Source of the DNA: Vibrio agarivorans
Lineage (GTDB): Bacteria; Pseudomonadota; Gammaproteobacteria; Enterobacterales; Vibrionaceae
Assembly (NCBI RefSeq): GCF_030409635.1
Contig: NZ_JAUFQF010000004.1
Coordinates: 2,514,241-2,578,240 of the forward strand
Direction of reading: 5' to 3'
Length of the DNA: 64,000 bases
The translations under genes and the position numbers were made by a program. Shown piece after piece: positions 16,790 to 25,249 of the stretch. Numbering within the stretch: the stretch's first letter is position 1; the number at the start of each line of letters is the position of its first letter. The notes under the pieces were generated by a model, which was not told the DNA's origin, searched no databases, and saw only the letters and a program-made list of their open reading frames with translations.

Positions 16790-18855
16790 CAAGCCTCCGC
16801 TCTATCTGCTTCAAATTCTCGATTTTGAACTTGAGCGTTAATCAAGTAGCCAGCTGCTTGTGACAGTTTATTATGGATCGTGCTTGCCGATTGGTCGAAA
16901 TCATTGAAGAAAGTTTCAAAGCTCTCATTTGCTCGCGAGAAGTATTCGTCCATGGCTTTCGGCAGGTTCTCTGTCACATCGGTAAACGACGCAGAAGCCG
17001 TTGCATACTCTTTCTTCAATAGTGCGATTTGTCTTCCCATTGTTTGCGCAGCATCTTGAAGCTCTGCCATTCTCGACGCTTCATTTAACCCAATAGCCTT
17101 CGCTACACGCTCAACTGTTTGAGCTGATGCTTCTAGCTTTTGATACTGTGCTGTGAGTTCTTGAAGCAGATTGTGGCGGGCTTGGTATTCGCTCTCAAAG
17201 ACTTTGCGGAAATTCTCTACAACTTCATTGAGACCATTACGTTGCTTGCTCAAGCTGCCTTCTAGAAGCGAATTCTGCTGCTCGAAGTACGATGTTAGAT
17301 TCTGTTGATACTGCAGTCGGAAAGCTTCTAGTTCTTTTTGAACAGTTGTCGACATCGACTTAACTTTTTCATCAATGTCGCCCAAGCCTGACTCCAACTC
17401 TTGCTTCGCTGAAGTCATTAAACTACTTGCTTGGTCACCTACAGCTTCCAACACATCTGTTTGTTGTTTGAATGCAGCACTTGAACCTTCGATGAGTGCA
17501 TTGATTCGAGTCTCCACACCGTCGAACAATGCATGTTCTTTTTGTTGCCTTTCGTCTAGCGCTCCATCCATTGACGTTTTGATTCCTTCGAAAGCTGCAG
17601 AAGCTCTTCCCGCACTGAGTTCAAAGGCATCCCTCTGCTCTTCCAGACCTTTCGAAGCGCCATCAAGCAATGTTTGGACTTCTTTCGCGATTGTAGACAT
17701 CGCTCCTTGAGTGTCGTCTTTAAAGCTCGCGAGAATTTGCTTTAGTGATTCAGCAAACTGTTGCAACTTGTCCATTGTATCTTTCTGGAACTCGTTGATT
17801 GTCTCTACAGTTTGCGCAGTGCTGGTCACCACTTTCTCAACATTAGCATTAAGCTGAGCGGAAACTTCATTACTCTGAGAGACTGCTTCACTTGTTTTCT
17901 TAAGCTCTTCTGATACAGGGTCAATCAACTCTGATTTCATCTTATCCACGAGCAACTCAACTAGCTCTTTTTGTGATTGCTCTTTGATGTCTCTAAGAGC
18001 AGAGAGTTCTCCTCTTATCGCTTGCATTGCAGGCGTAAGCTGGTCTTCGATTGATCCCCTGACTGCCTCAGATACTTTCTCCGCTATTGCATTGCCATCG
18101 AATGAGTCACCTAGGTTATTAAGGGAAGCGGCAGTATCCCTAAACTGTTGGCTCATGCTTTCGATAGCTGAAGCAGAACGCAACTGCGCGGCAACCACTT
18201 CCTGCTGCCCTTCATTCGACATGTTCTTCAGATAATGGACTGGGCTCGCCTCGAAGTATTGACTTGAAATAGCTTTTAAGAATGCTCCTTGAGCTTTAGA
18301 AAGACGGCTTGAAGACATTTTCATTAAAGCCATAAACACGGCTGAGCTACTTAAACCAGCTAGAGAAGTGTAAAAAGCTGTTTTCATACCTTCCAAGAGC
18401 TCAGCAGCAGAGCTCAGCAACGCTTTGGAATCTCCAGCCATACTGAACTGACTTAAGCCAAGCGTGATCCCTAGAAACGTACCAGTGATGCCTATGCTGG
18501 TTAAGAGAGCAGGAACCAACTTGTAGCGGGTCGAATCACAAGATGGAAGCATATGAGACAGAGGTGACTTCGTTAACCAAAGCCCCGCTTTGCTCTCTAT
18601 TTTCAGACCATTTTCGGTAGGCGTATAAACTAGGTGTTCAGCCAACCATTTAAGTTGAGGCTCCGATAAGCTTTCAGGCTCTACTAGGTCTGAAGAATGA
18701 TTGTTTTTAAGGCCGGCGATAGCTTTAAGCTGCGAGATTGCCCCCCAAGTAGCCTTTATTTCACGCACTGCGAAAAAGAAGAACAAAGCTAACGTTGTGA
18801 TGATGATAATATCTGTTACCCCATCACCCGATATGATTGCGACGCTGTCTAGCAT
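16789..18855 (-). CDS. zorA: ZorA-like motor subunit with long coiled-coil tail (second pair)
   Basis: This 688-aa MotA/TolQ/ExbB-type protein has a first membrane helix at about residues 13-30 (DIIIITTLALFFFFAV). A cytoplasmic insert of about 80 residues follows, then two more helices (LVPALLTSIGITGTFLGITL and AFYTSLAGLSSSAVFMALM). The remaining roughly 480 residues are a predicted alpha-helical coiled-coil tail rich in Glu, Gln, Ser and Ala. Published Zorya structures show ZorA pentamers with a long intracellular tail around ZorB dimers, turning proton flow into a signal for nuclease recruitment. The start has AAGGAATAG upstream. The insert after helix 1 makes it look like the type I form, unlike the 694-aa paralogue downstream on the map. 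Confidence 0.85.
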   Translation of the reverse strand: MLDSVAIISGDGVTDIIIITTLALFFFFAVREIKATWGAISQLKAIAGLKNNHSSDLVEPESLSEPQLKWLAEHLVYTPTENGLKIESKAGLWLTKSPLSHMLPSCDSTRYKLVPALLTSIGITGTFLGITLGLSQFSMAGDSKALLSSAAELLEGMKTAFYTSLAGLSSSAVFMALMKMSSSRLSKAQGAFLKAISSQYFEASPVHYLKNMSNEGQQEVVAAQLRSASAIESMSQQFRDTAASLNNLGDSFDGNAIAEKVSEAVRGSIEDQLTPAMQAIRGELSALRDIKEQSQKELVELLVDKMKSELIDPVSEELKKTSEAVSQSNEVSAQLNANVEKVVTSTAQTVETINEFQKDTMDKLQQFAESLKQILASFKDDTQGAMSTIAKEVQTLLDGASKGLEEQRDAFELSAGRASAAFEGIKTSMDGALDERQQKEHALFDGVETRINALIEGSSAAFKQQTDVLEAVGDQASSLMTSAKQELESGLGDIDEKVKSMSTTVQKELEAFRLQYQQNLTSYFEQQNSLLEGSLSKQRNGLNEVVENFRKVFESEYQARHNLLQELTAQYQKLEASAQTVERVAKAIGLNEASRMAELQDAAQTMGRQIALLKKEYATASASFTDVTENLPKAMDEYFSRANESFETFFNDFDQSASTIHNKLSQAAGYLINAQVQNREFEADRAEA

Positions 18856-18857
18856 AT

Positions 18858-19202
18858 TTAACTATTCCTTAAAAACTTACTTATTTCACTTGAAGTAAAA
18901 ATCTGTTCTGCAATGCGTGCTGGTAGGTGCTCAGCATCTTCTCGAACTACACCATTTACTAGTACTTTGTCTCTGAGCCGTACGCTGTACAAAGCTTCTT
19001 CGTGATCATCACTATCAGAGGCTACTCGCAGATAGACCTCTTCTGGAAACTCCCTGAGAAGCGTTGCCTGAAGTGATGACTTTGTATCTCTCAAGGAATT
19101 TGTAGCAATGAAGTCGGCTCCAAACTCCTCTTTGGATAGCTTCCAAGCGTGGTTGACTGAAATAATTCGCTCCAATACTTGATCCAATCTCATCTTCATC
19201 AT
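18858..19202 (-). CDS. Unknown 114-aa protein linking two Zorya modules
   Basis: The protein starts at ATG 19202, overlapping the stop of the HNH gene (TGATG) with GAGG five bases upstream, and ends 2 bp before the second zorA. It reads MMKMRLDQVLERIISVNHAW, then FGADFIATNSLRDTKSSLQA, and ends FTSSEISKFLRNS. It is soluble and acidic in its middle (DSDDHEEALYSVRL), with no motif I can name. Tight overlap on both sides says it belongs to the operon. It could be a small adaptor or inhibitor shared by both motor sets; that is only inferred from position. Confidence 0.7.
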   Translation of the reverse strand: MMKMRLDQVLERIISVNHAWKLSKEEFGADFIATNSLRDTKSSLQATLLREFPEEVYLRVASDSDDHEEALYSVRLRDKVLVNGVVREDAEHLPARIAEQIFTSSEISKFLRNS

Positions 19203-20287
19203 CAATGCCTCAACGTGTGAGCCAGGCTTCTGTAATCACTCAGAAACTCATTTACTGTTATTACTTGCCAACCTTGTTTCAGTGCATCATTGATATCATT
19301 TGGTGAAATCGCTACGCCAAATCGACGTTTAGGCCAAGCTAGCTCAATACGAGAAGCTATATCACCCAGAGTATCCTTCACATAGTAGTTAACTTCTGGT
19401 AGCGAAACGTGTACTTCGCGACAGGCATGTAAAACACCATGCACGCCTGGGTCTGATAACTCAAAAAGCTCTTGCCATCCACCAAGATCATCCAATAGAC
19501 CTTGATCCTTGCGAAGATCGTTAATCAATTGTCTTTCGCGATGGCTCAAGACCATATGCTGGTGTTTTGGTTGTTTGCTATGACAATCGATACACAGAGC
19601 CCGTAGGTTCTTGTCGCGATTATCCGATTTCACCCCATTTATATGATGTACATGCAATAGAGCTCGGTTCGAACGTAAATTGACCTTGCAGTCCTCACAT
19701 TCAAAGTTTCTATCTACACGATAATGCGACGATATCTTTGCCCAATCTTCGGTGTATCCTGTCTGCGCTGTCTCAGCATCTCTTGCTGGCATGTGAGGAA
19801 AAAAAGAGCTATATGTTGCAAAAAACTCCGCCATATCAAAGTCAGCAACTATTGAGCGCATGTTGTTAGACGAATTACATCCTTTATAGTTGAGTTTTCT
19901 CAAGCAATTCTGGCAGACCTTAAGCCGTGCCTTGGTTTCTCCGTAACCCGAATCAACGATAAACTCTCCTGACGTGTTATTAGTTACAACATATCTTTCA
20001 AAGCGTCCATTGGCTCTCATAGACTGCAGGGTCTTACAATCTGACACGTGAAATCGAGCACTTGATCCGTTCGCTTTGATATAAAGCGTTACGTGTCTGC
20101 CCTTGTAGCTCAGAAGACCAGATTCGATTTCTACATCTTTGAGTTCTACATCTTTACCCTGCTCGAGTTCCTTATCGACTTTTGCGATGTTCGTTTCTTC
20201 ATAAACAAGGTTAAATGAACCCTTTTTTTCGGGTTGCATGACGTTTATTGCAGTCAATAGTGACCCTAGATTGAGAGTCAGCTTCAT
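19202..20287 (-). CDS. zorE: ZorE: HNH endonuclease of Zorya type II
   Basis: This 361-aa protein carries an HNH nuclease module at about residues 195-245. Zinc cysteines (FECEDC and ALCIDCH) frame LLHVHHINGVKSDNRDKNLR, which supplies the catalytic His and the Asn. A further Cys set (CQNCLRKLNYKGC) is at about 125-137. The N-terminal 110 residues are beta-rich and may be a recognition domain. In type II Zorya a single HNH protein, ZorE, replaces ZorC and ZorD and nicks or cuts invading DNA at the motor. The gene starts 1 bp after the zorB stop, with GGAGCAGAATAGA upstream. Confidence 0.85.
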   Translation of the reverse strand: MKLTLNLGSLLTAINVMQPEKKGSFNLVYEETNIAKVDKELEQGKDVELKDVEIESGLLSYKGRHVTLYIKANGSSARFHVSDCKTLQSMRANGRFERYVVTNNTSGEFIVDSGYGETKARLKVCQNCLRKLNYKGCNSSNNMRSIVADFDMAEFFATYSSFFPHMPARDAETAQTGYTEDWAKISSHYRVDRNFECEDCKVNLRSNRALLHVHHINGVKSDNRDKNLRALCIDCHSKQPKHQHMVLSHRERQLINDLRKDQGLLDDLGGWQELFELSDPGVHGVLHACREVHVSLPEVNYYVKDTLGDIASRIELAWPKRRFGVAISPNDINDALKQGWQVITVNEFLSDYRSLAHTLRH

Positions 20288-20288
20288 T

Positions 20289-20999
20289 CTATTCTGCTCC
20301 CAAAATCTTGAGTATTTGTTGTTCTGCGTTTGTTATTACACGGAAAGAAACTCGACGAGAACGCTGCTCATCTTCAATACCTTGCTTATCATAGGTCAAC
20401 TTTGAAGATGAATACCCTACCGCTGCAACGTTGCCCTTCACCCAGTCGTAGTGTTTGTTTTTAACTGGCTCTAAAGCCATCACATAACCAAGCACAGCTC
20501 TTGTTCGGGACTGAGATAGTCTCATGTTGTTGAAGTACGCCTCGTAGTCAGAAGACCCAGTATTCCAACGACTTGAGGTATGTCCTTCAATCTTAATTTC
20601 CTGAATTATCGGCTGATATTTTTCGAGTACAGCAAGGTAACGAGGAAAAAAATCAATCAGTATAGTTTGAAACTGGTCCGTTAAGATGGCCTTACCGTTA
20701 GCAAATAAAACCTCAGGAGCTGTGAAGTTCACACTTAACGTGTCGCGGTCAATTTCCGCTCCCCATGTATCCAAATCTTTAGAGAACTCCTCTAGAAGAG
20801 CCAAGTAAATAGCTTGCTGCGTTTGTTGATAGGTTTCAGCGACTTCCTTAATCTTATCCCGTTCAATCATTGCATCTCTCATTAGTGCAACAGAGATGAA
20901 CAGGAACACCATCATTAGGCCAGCCATTAGATCAGAGACGGACATCCAGTGTTCGCCTCCACTCTCTTTGACGCTTGTCTTACCAAATAGCTTTTCCAT
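20289..20999 (-). CDS. zorB: ZorB of Zorya type II
   Basis: This 236-aa protein has a single N-terminal membrane helix with the proton-carrying Asp23 (SVSDLMAGLMMVFLFISVAL). The C-terminal OmpA/MotB-like domain (about residues 130-225) has IKIEGHTSSRWN and NMRLSQSRTRAVLGYV, which should anchor it to peptidoglycan. It begins 2 bp after the zorA stop and is followed by the HNH gene after 1 bp, the canonical zorA-zorB-zorE order. Length is normal for the family. Sequence similarity to the second ZorB in this window is limited to the helix and the OmpA core, so the two are not a recent duplication. Confidence 0.9.
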   Translation of the reverse strand: MEKLFGKTSVKESGGEHWMSVSDLMAGLMMVFLFISVALMRDAMIERDKIKEVAETYQQTQQAIYLALLEEFSKDLDTWGAEIDRDTLSVNFTAPEVLFANGKAILTDQFQTILIDFFPRYLAVLEKYQPIIQEIKIEGHTSSRWNTGSSDYEAYFNNMRLSQSRTRAVLGYVMALEPVKNKHYDWVKGNVAAVGYSSSKLTYDKQGIEDEQRSRRVSFRVITNAEQQILKILGAE

Positions 21000-21001
21000 G
21001 G

Positions 21002-23038
21002 TTACGCAGCCGCTCCCGCATTGACTACATTGGACATTTCTCTAACCAACTTTTGGTAGTCTCTTGTAAACTGCTGGGTAATCGTCGCTAAGGCTTCGCC
21101 CATCTCATTCATAGTGCGATTGATTTCCTGCTGCATTTGAATATCAAGTACTTCTACTTGCTTCTCGACTGCGCTTCCGGTCTTGCCTACGGAGTCTGTG
21201 ATCTGGTCTTCCAAACTATCAAAAGTACGTCGCACGGCCTGTGCTTGAACTTGGAATACCTCTTCTAAAGTGGTCTCCAGTCGGTCCTGCAGTTTTGTTA
21301 TGGCCGCCGTGGTTTCGTTTTGGATCTCTTTTGTGCTCGCTAGCAAGTCTTGGTTCGCTTCTTTCAACACGCGGCCTGTTTCTTTCGAGTCATCTTTAAT
21401 ATCTGCAACTAAGACTCGTAATTGACCATTAAGTTCTGTAATTGAATCTTCAAGATGTTGACGAATCTGTTCTGTCGTATCTGTTAGGTGATTAGTAACA
21501 TTGCTCAGACCACCTGTAGCAGTGCCAACTTGTTCTTGGATATCAGACGAGGCTTCTGCAAGCTTGCCCCCAATATCTTGGGCACTGTCTCGTAGTTGCG
21601 TTGAAATATCCTGTGCGCCTGACTCTAGATTACTTCTCATCAGGTTCATGCTTTCTTCTGTGGTGGATGCGAGTTCACTTGAGGAGTTTGTTAATGTCGT
21701 TGAGATCTCTTTTGTCGTAGCATCAAGATCTTCAGCGATTCTCTTAACGCCTGCCTCGAAGCTATCTTTAATACCTTCAACACCACTTTCGGTTACTTGC
21801 GAAAACTCTTTACTTGCATCTGTTAACTGATGACTAATTTGCTCAGCACTAGACGTTAACTCTTGAGCTAGCTTGTTCGCGCCTTCTTCCAAATTAGTGC
21901 GCATAACATCAACACTCTCACTAGCTGATGAGCTGAAGTTGTCAATGATAGTTTGTGACTCATTTAGCATTGATTCGTAATGTGTTGAAGCTGCTTTAAC
22001 TGAATCTCCGATAACACTCATAGTGCTATCCATCTGTTCTCGAATCTGTGGCATAGCCTCCACAGCTTTGTCACGTAGGTCTTTGAAGGCTTCTAGACGC
22101 TGCTCTAGTTCAGTTACCTGACCATGCCCAAGCTCCATCACTTGATGCAATTTCTCCATCGTTACTGGAATTGACTCAGCACGCTCATTAATGTTGGCAA
22201 CTGACTTCTCTGTTGATGAAATAGCATCTACACCCAACTGGTATTTTGTTGCCATATCTTCCAACTGAATTCGATAGTTCTCTTGCCAAACTACAAGTTT
22301 CTTAACTGATTCATCAAGGCGCTTGAAGTTTTCACCAAATTGCTCGGTTAACTTTTCGTTGAAGTCAACAATCACTTCTTTAAGTGCGTTGATTACTTGC
22401 TCAGTCGCAGATTTTGAAAGCAACTCGCCAAATTCATCCATTTTCTGCCATAAAGTATGCTGGAACTTTTCATGTCGCTCAGTTGTTTGGTCAAACTGAT
22501 CCTTTAAAACACGTTGTCCATCACTAATGTCTATTCGCAACTTCTTAATTTGCGATGTCAAAGATGAATCTTCATCCCCCTTGATTGCAGAAAGGAGTTC
22601 ATTTGACGCATTAAGTTGATCGTTCGATGCTTTTAGTTGTTCAGACATTACCGAGAAGATTTCTTCCGGGCCAACAGACTGACTAGCCTCTTGTTCTCTT
22701 TGTGGAATTAGTCCAAGTGCAGCTTTGTAAAAAATGGAGCCTGCCATCCCAGCTAGACTAGTAAGAAACGCTGTTTTCAGACCACCTAGCAACAACTCAA
22801 TACTTCCATCAATGTTTTTAGGGTCAAAGTCCATTAACCCAACCACGATTCCTGCAAAAGTTCCCAATATTCCTAAAGACGTGAGGATATTAGTTGTGCT
22901 AGCGGTGAATCTGGGTGCTTTACCAGCCAAAGCTAAAGTAATTGAACCTAATAAAAGTCCAATAATCAAATAGATAAAAGCATTTGAAATAGATTCAGCA
23001 GTAAAGGAGGCGATGAATGAAGCTAGTTGTTCGGTCAT
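21002..23038 (-). CDS. zorA: ZorA of Zorya type II
   Basis: This MotA/TolQ/ExbB-type inner-membrane protein is 678 residues long from the preferred ATG at 23038 (MTEQLASFIASFTAES); an in-frame ATG 16 codons upstream gives 694. Three membrane segments lie in the first 120 residues (AFIYLIIGLLLGSITLAL, ILTSLGILGTFAGIVVGLM, LKTAFLTSLAGMAGSIFYKA). The last 500 residues form a long coiled-coil tail. Its middle shows degenerate repeats of the form S-x3-E-S/G-x3-M-R-x-N-L-E-x-G-A with varying filling (MRTNLEEGANKLAQEL, MRSNLESGAQDISTQL). This is the first gene of the defence operon. With ZorB it would form the phage-sensing proton-driven motor. Confidence 0.9.
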   Translation of the reverse strand: MTEQLASFIASFTAESISNAFIYLIIGLLLGSITLALAGKAPRFTASTTNILTSLGILGTFAGIVVGLMDFDPKNIDGSIELLLGGLKTAFLTSLAGMAGSIFYKAALGLIPQREQEASQSVGPEEIFSVMSEQLKASNDQLNASNELLSAIKGDEDSSLTSQIKKLRIDISDGQRVLKDQFDQTTERHEKFQHTLWQKMDEFGELLSKSATEQVINALKEVIVDFNEKLTEQFGENFKRLDESVKKLVVWQENYRIQLEDMATKYQLGVDAISSTEKSVANINERAESIPVTMEKLHQVMELGHGQVTELEQRLEAFKDLRDKAVEAMPQIREQMDSTMSVIGDSVKAASTHYESMLNESQTIIDNFSSSASESVDVMRTNLEEGANKLAQELTSSAEQISHQLTDASKEFSQVTESGVEGIKDSFEAGVKRIAEDLDATTKEISTTLTNSSSELASTTEESMNLMRSNLESGAQDISTQLRDSAQDIGGKLAEASSDIQEQVGTATGGLSNVTNHLTDTTEQIRQHLEDSITELNGQLRVLVADIKDDSKETGRVLKEANQDLLASTKEIQNETTAAITKLQDRLETTLEEVFQVQAQAVRRTFDSLEDQITDSVGKTGSAVEKQVEVLDIQMQQEINRTMNEMGEALATITQQFTRDYQKLVREMSNVVNAGAAA

Positions 23039-23350
23039 GATTTTTTGTTTGTAAACCTTTTCCTGTACGAAGTTTACGCACACCATACATTAATGCGTAC
23101 TTGGTACAATAAAATTATCTGTAGTATTTTAGTCGTCTTTGAGCTTTAGTTACTTGTCATTTCGCGACAAGTTCACAACTTCCATGTGATTTTTCAATTA
23201 ATGCCATAATTTCAATGATATAGCCCCCAACAAACAAAGAGTGCCCAAAAACGTTGTAATGTCAGAGAAGTTACTAGTTTATTCATTGTGCAGCCTTCAA
23301 TAAACTCGTTATTGTCAAACTCATAATGATAATATTGTAAGTTAGGCGAC

Positions 23351-23377
23351 TATTCCATATGGAATAATCGATATTCC
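23351..23377. promoter_or_regulatory. 16-bp perfect palindrome plus extra TATTCC half-site
   Basis: TATTCCATATGGAATA (23351-23366) is a perfect palindrome, followed after five bases by a third TATTCC (23372-23377). This layout (two inverted and one direct half-site) is typical of a dimeric repressor operator. It lies about 310 bp upstream of the zorA start on an otherwise featureless stretch. The regulator is not known. Confidence 0.3.
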
Positions 23378-23899
23378 TAGCAATAGCCAGACTATTTCAC
23401 CTAGTGATGTTACGCTCCCTGAATGTCTACAAGAATAATCACCATTCATGCTTACTCTAAATGAGAAATACATCATATGCTTATAGAGTAAATAGCAATT
23501 CAAATTAAATCACCATATGGAAACCAACGCAACAAAAACCAGCCAACAAAGTATCTAATTTAATTAATAAACGCCATTAGAAAACAAATTACTTATGTTC
23601 TCTTTGTTGCTTTCAGATTAAAGTTAGTCGCTTCTTTAGCATCTGCTTTAATGGATTTAGAGTAATTAATTAACCACAAAAATAGTTTTAATGATTGAAA
23701 TGACATAAGTTAGTTAGTTTTCATTAGCACAGAATATCAACGTTTGACGTAGCAGCCCACTCAGTTTTCACCTATATACAAACGTATTTGAAGCTTGTTG
23801 ATAATCAGTAACACTAGGATGTGATAAATTGCAACAAGGTTTCATCGTTGTTGTTTGGGCAGCACCTTCATGCTCTTGACTGTCCCCATTTTTCACTCC

Positions 23900-23938
23900 T
23901 GCCGACCCAAGCGACTGTATTATGCCATTGGGCCGGCA
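23900..23938 (-). terminator. Stem-loop just after the 316-aa gene
   Basis: TGCCGACCCA (23900-23909) pairs with TGGGCCGGCA (23929-23938) with one G-T pair and an 18-base loop. It begins 10 bp past the stop of the minus-strand 316-aa gene. No T tract follows on the minus strand, so termination by this stem alone is uncertain. Confidence 0.35.
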
Positions 23939-23948
23939 AACAATAACA

Positions 23949-24899
23949 TTATGCAGCTTCCAGCCGTGAAATAATCGCCTCAAGCGGTAACTCTTTGTCA
24001 CGAATCAGGCCAACTACCGCTTCAATGTCTTCTTCACGATTTAGCGCCAATGCTTGGTTGATGTCGTCAATCAATGTTAGAGCCTGTGCTTTTGACAAGT
24101 TACGGAGCAGCGCCACTCGATTGCTTGATGACATCGCCATTAGTTCACTGGCTGAGTCAGACGAAACGGCATTTGAGTTACTAATGCTGTCTAGTTTAGG
24201 CTTATGATCATTGACAAGAGTTTTATCATCATTGAGCTTAACAATGTTTGTTGCTCGAAACTCTTCAATATCTTCGCCAGTCATCACTGTTTCAACTGGC
24301 AGAGGAGTCACTGTTTTTTGTTGGTACTTGGCTTTGCTTTCTAGTAACTCGGCATAATAAGCGGCTGTCGGGAGCATAAAGATGAGATGTCTCATTACAT
24401 TATCCTCGATCTCTTTTAGCTCTTTGCGTTTTAAGTAAGCGCCCTGCTTTCTCGATTGTAGTGCTAAAGCCACGGAGTGCTGCACTGTATCAATTCGAGC
24501 GGGGTTAATACTATCCACGCTTTGTGTTTCTAGAACTAGACTCTCTTCCTGTGACTTTAGAATCTCAACGCGAGTACGCAAAGACTTCACGCAGCCTTGG
24601 ATGAGTTTATCATTTGATAGCTGAAATGGGAGTCGAGGCTTAGGTTTCTGAACGGATTCTGGCATTTCTACTTTGCTTGCTCTTATTTCACGCTTCACTT
24701 CAGCCATAAAGTTGTTGATTGTCTTACTATCTGAGGGTGTTGAGCCTGTAAATATTGGTTTAGGTACACCTTCAATCAATACTTTGAGGTGGTTTGTCTG
24801 TGTTCTCTCATAACTGAATGGCGTCTCTGTGCCCAAATGGTCGTTTAAGAATTTGATGACACGTTTTTGGTATTTGCTGTAGCTGGATAACTTGCACAT
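23949..24899 (-). CDS. Unknown 316-aa protein, HicA-like N-terminal pattern
   Basis: The N-terminal 70 residues (YQKRVIKFLNDHLGTET, then NHLKVLIEGVPKPIFTGSTP and SDSKTINNFMAEVKRE) follow the strand-strand-TPSD-helix pattern of HicA-like, double-stranded-RNA-binding-type folds. The rest is helical and polar, with no membrane segment. Residues 90-210 include LIQGCVKSLRTRVEILKSQE, and a Ser/Asn-rich linker near 230-255 leads to a C-terminal helical part that ends ELPLEAIISRLEAA. I do not recognise the full-length family. It is transcribed toward the Zorya operon but separated from it by 910 bp. A nucleic-acid-binding or regulatory role is possible, but that is inference. Confidence 0.6.
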   Translation of the reverse strand: MCKLSSYSKYQKRVIKFLNDHLGTETPFSYERTQTNHLKVLIEGVPKPIFTGSTPSDSKTINNFMAEVKREIRASKVEMPESVQKPKPRLPFQLSNDKLIQGCVKSLRTRVEILKSQEESLVLETQSVDSINPARIDTVQHSVALALQSRKQGAYLKRKELKEIEDNVMRHLIFMLPTAAYYAELLESKAKYQQKTVTPLPVETVMTGEDIEEFRATNIVKLNDDKTLVNDHKPKLDSISNSNAVSSDSASELMAMSSSNRVALLRNLSKAQALTLIDDINQALALNREEDIEAVVGLIRDKELPLEAIISRLEAA

Positions 24900-25249
24900 G
24901 ATGGGGATGCTTCACCTTCGGATAGTTGATGAGACGCATTGTAGGTTAGAGCTTTTGACGTTAGTTGTTCATAAGCTTGTTAACTTTTGCGGCAGAATTA
25001 CCAATGCCATTCACCATTTCTGGCTCACATTGTCCTTAGGTCAATTTCTGACCCGTAATTGTCTCTACTATCCGATGAGCGATACAGAGCTAGCCCCCAG
25101 AGTTCCCAAGCTTACAAAGTGACACAGTAACACCAAACCTACCTGTTTGTAGAGGCAGATTGCGCCCATGCTTGCAGTGACAACGAATAGATAGACATTA
25201 CGCGTTAGATCAATCAAAATTTGCTTTTTTATACGTCACGGCTGCTTCT
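24900..25249. other. 350-bp intergenic region between divergent unknown genes
   Basis: The two flanking genes diverge from here. I see no RNA gene or clear promoter. On the minus strand a stretch reads EPEMVNGIGNSAAKVNKLM before a stop, which could be the tail of a lost gene, but it has no start or ribosome-binding site worth naming. Confidence 0.4.

Larger units (their letters stand above)
23039..23948. other. 910-bp AT-rich intergenic stretch upstream of the Zorya operon
   Basis: I see no credible gene here. It must contain the promoter of the minus-strand defence operon, but I cannot point to a clear -35/-10 pair. Low-complexity runs (TTAATTAATAA, ATTAATTAACC) are common. The only ordered element is the TATTCC palindrome listed separately, plus a hairpin at 23900-23938. 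Such a long untranslated stretch before a defence operon could hide a small RNA or a binding site for a repressor. Confidence 0.5.

Noticed and set aside
16133..23038. Flagellar MotAB or TolQR/ExbBD instead of Zorya
   Set aside because: Long coiled-coil ZorA tails, an adjacent HNH gene and the defence neighbourhood argue for Zorya. The canonical Tol, Ton or flagellar neighbours are missing.
23768..24001. A 77-aa minus-strand frame overlapping the end of the 316-aa gene
   Set aside because: It has no ribosome-binding site, overlaps a better gene in another frame and contains the 23900-23938 hairpin.
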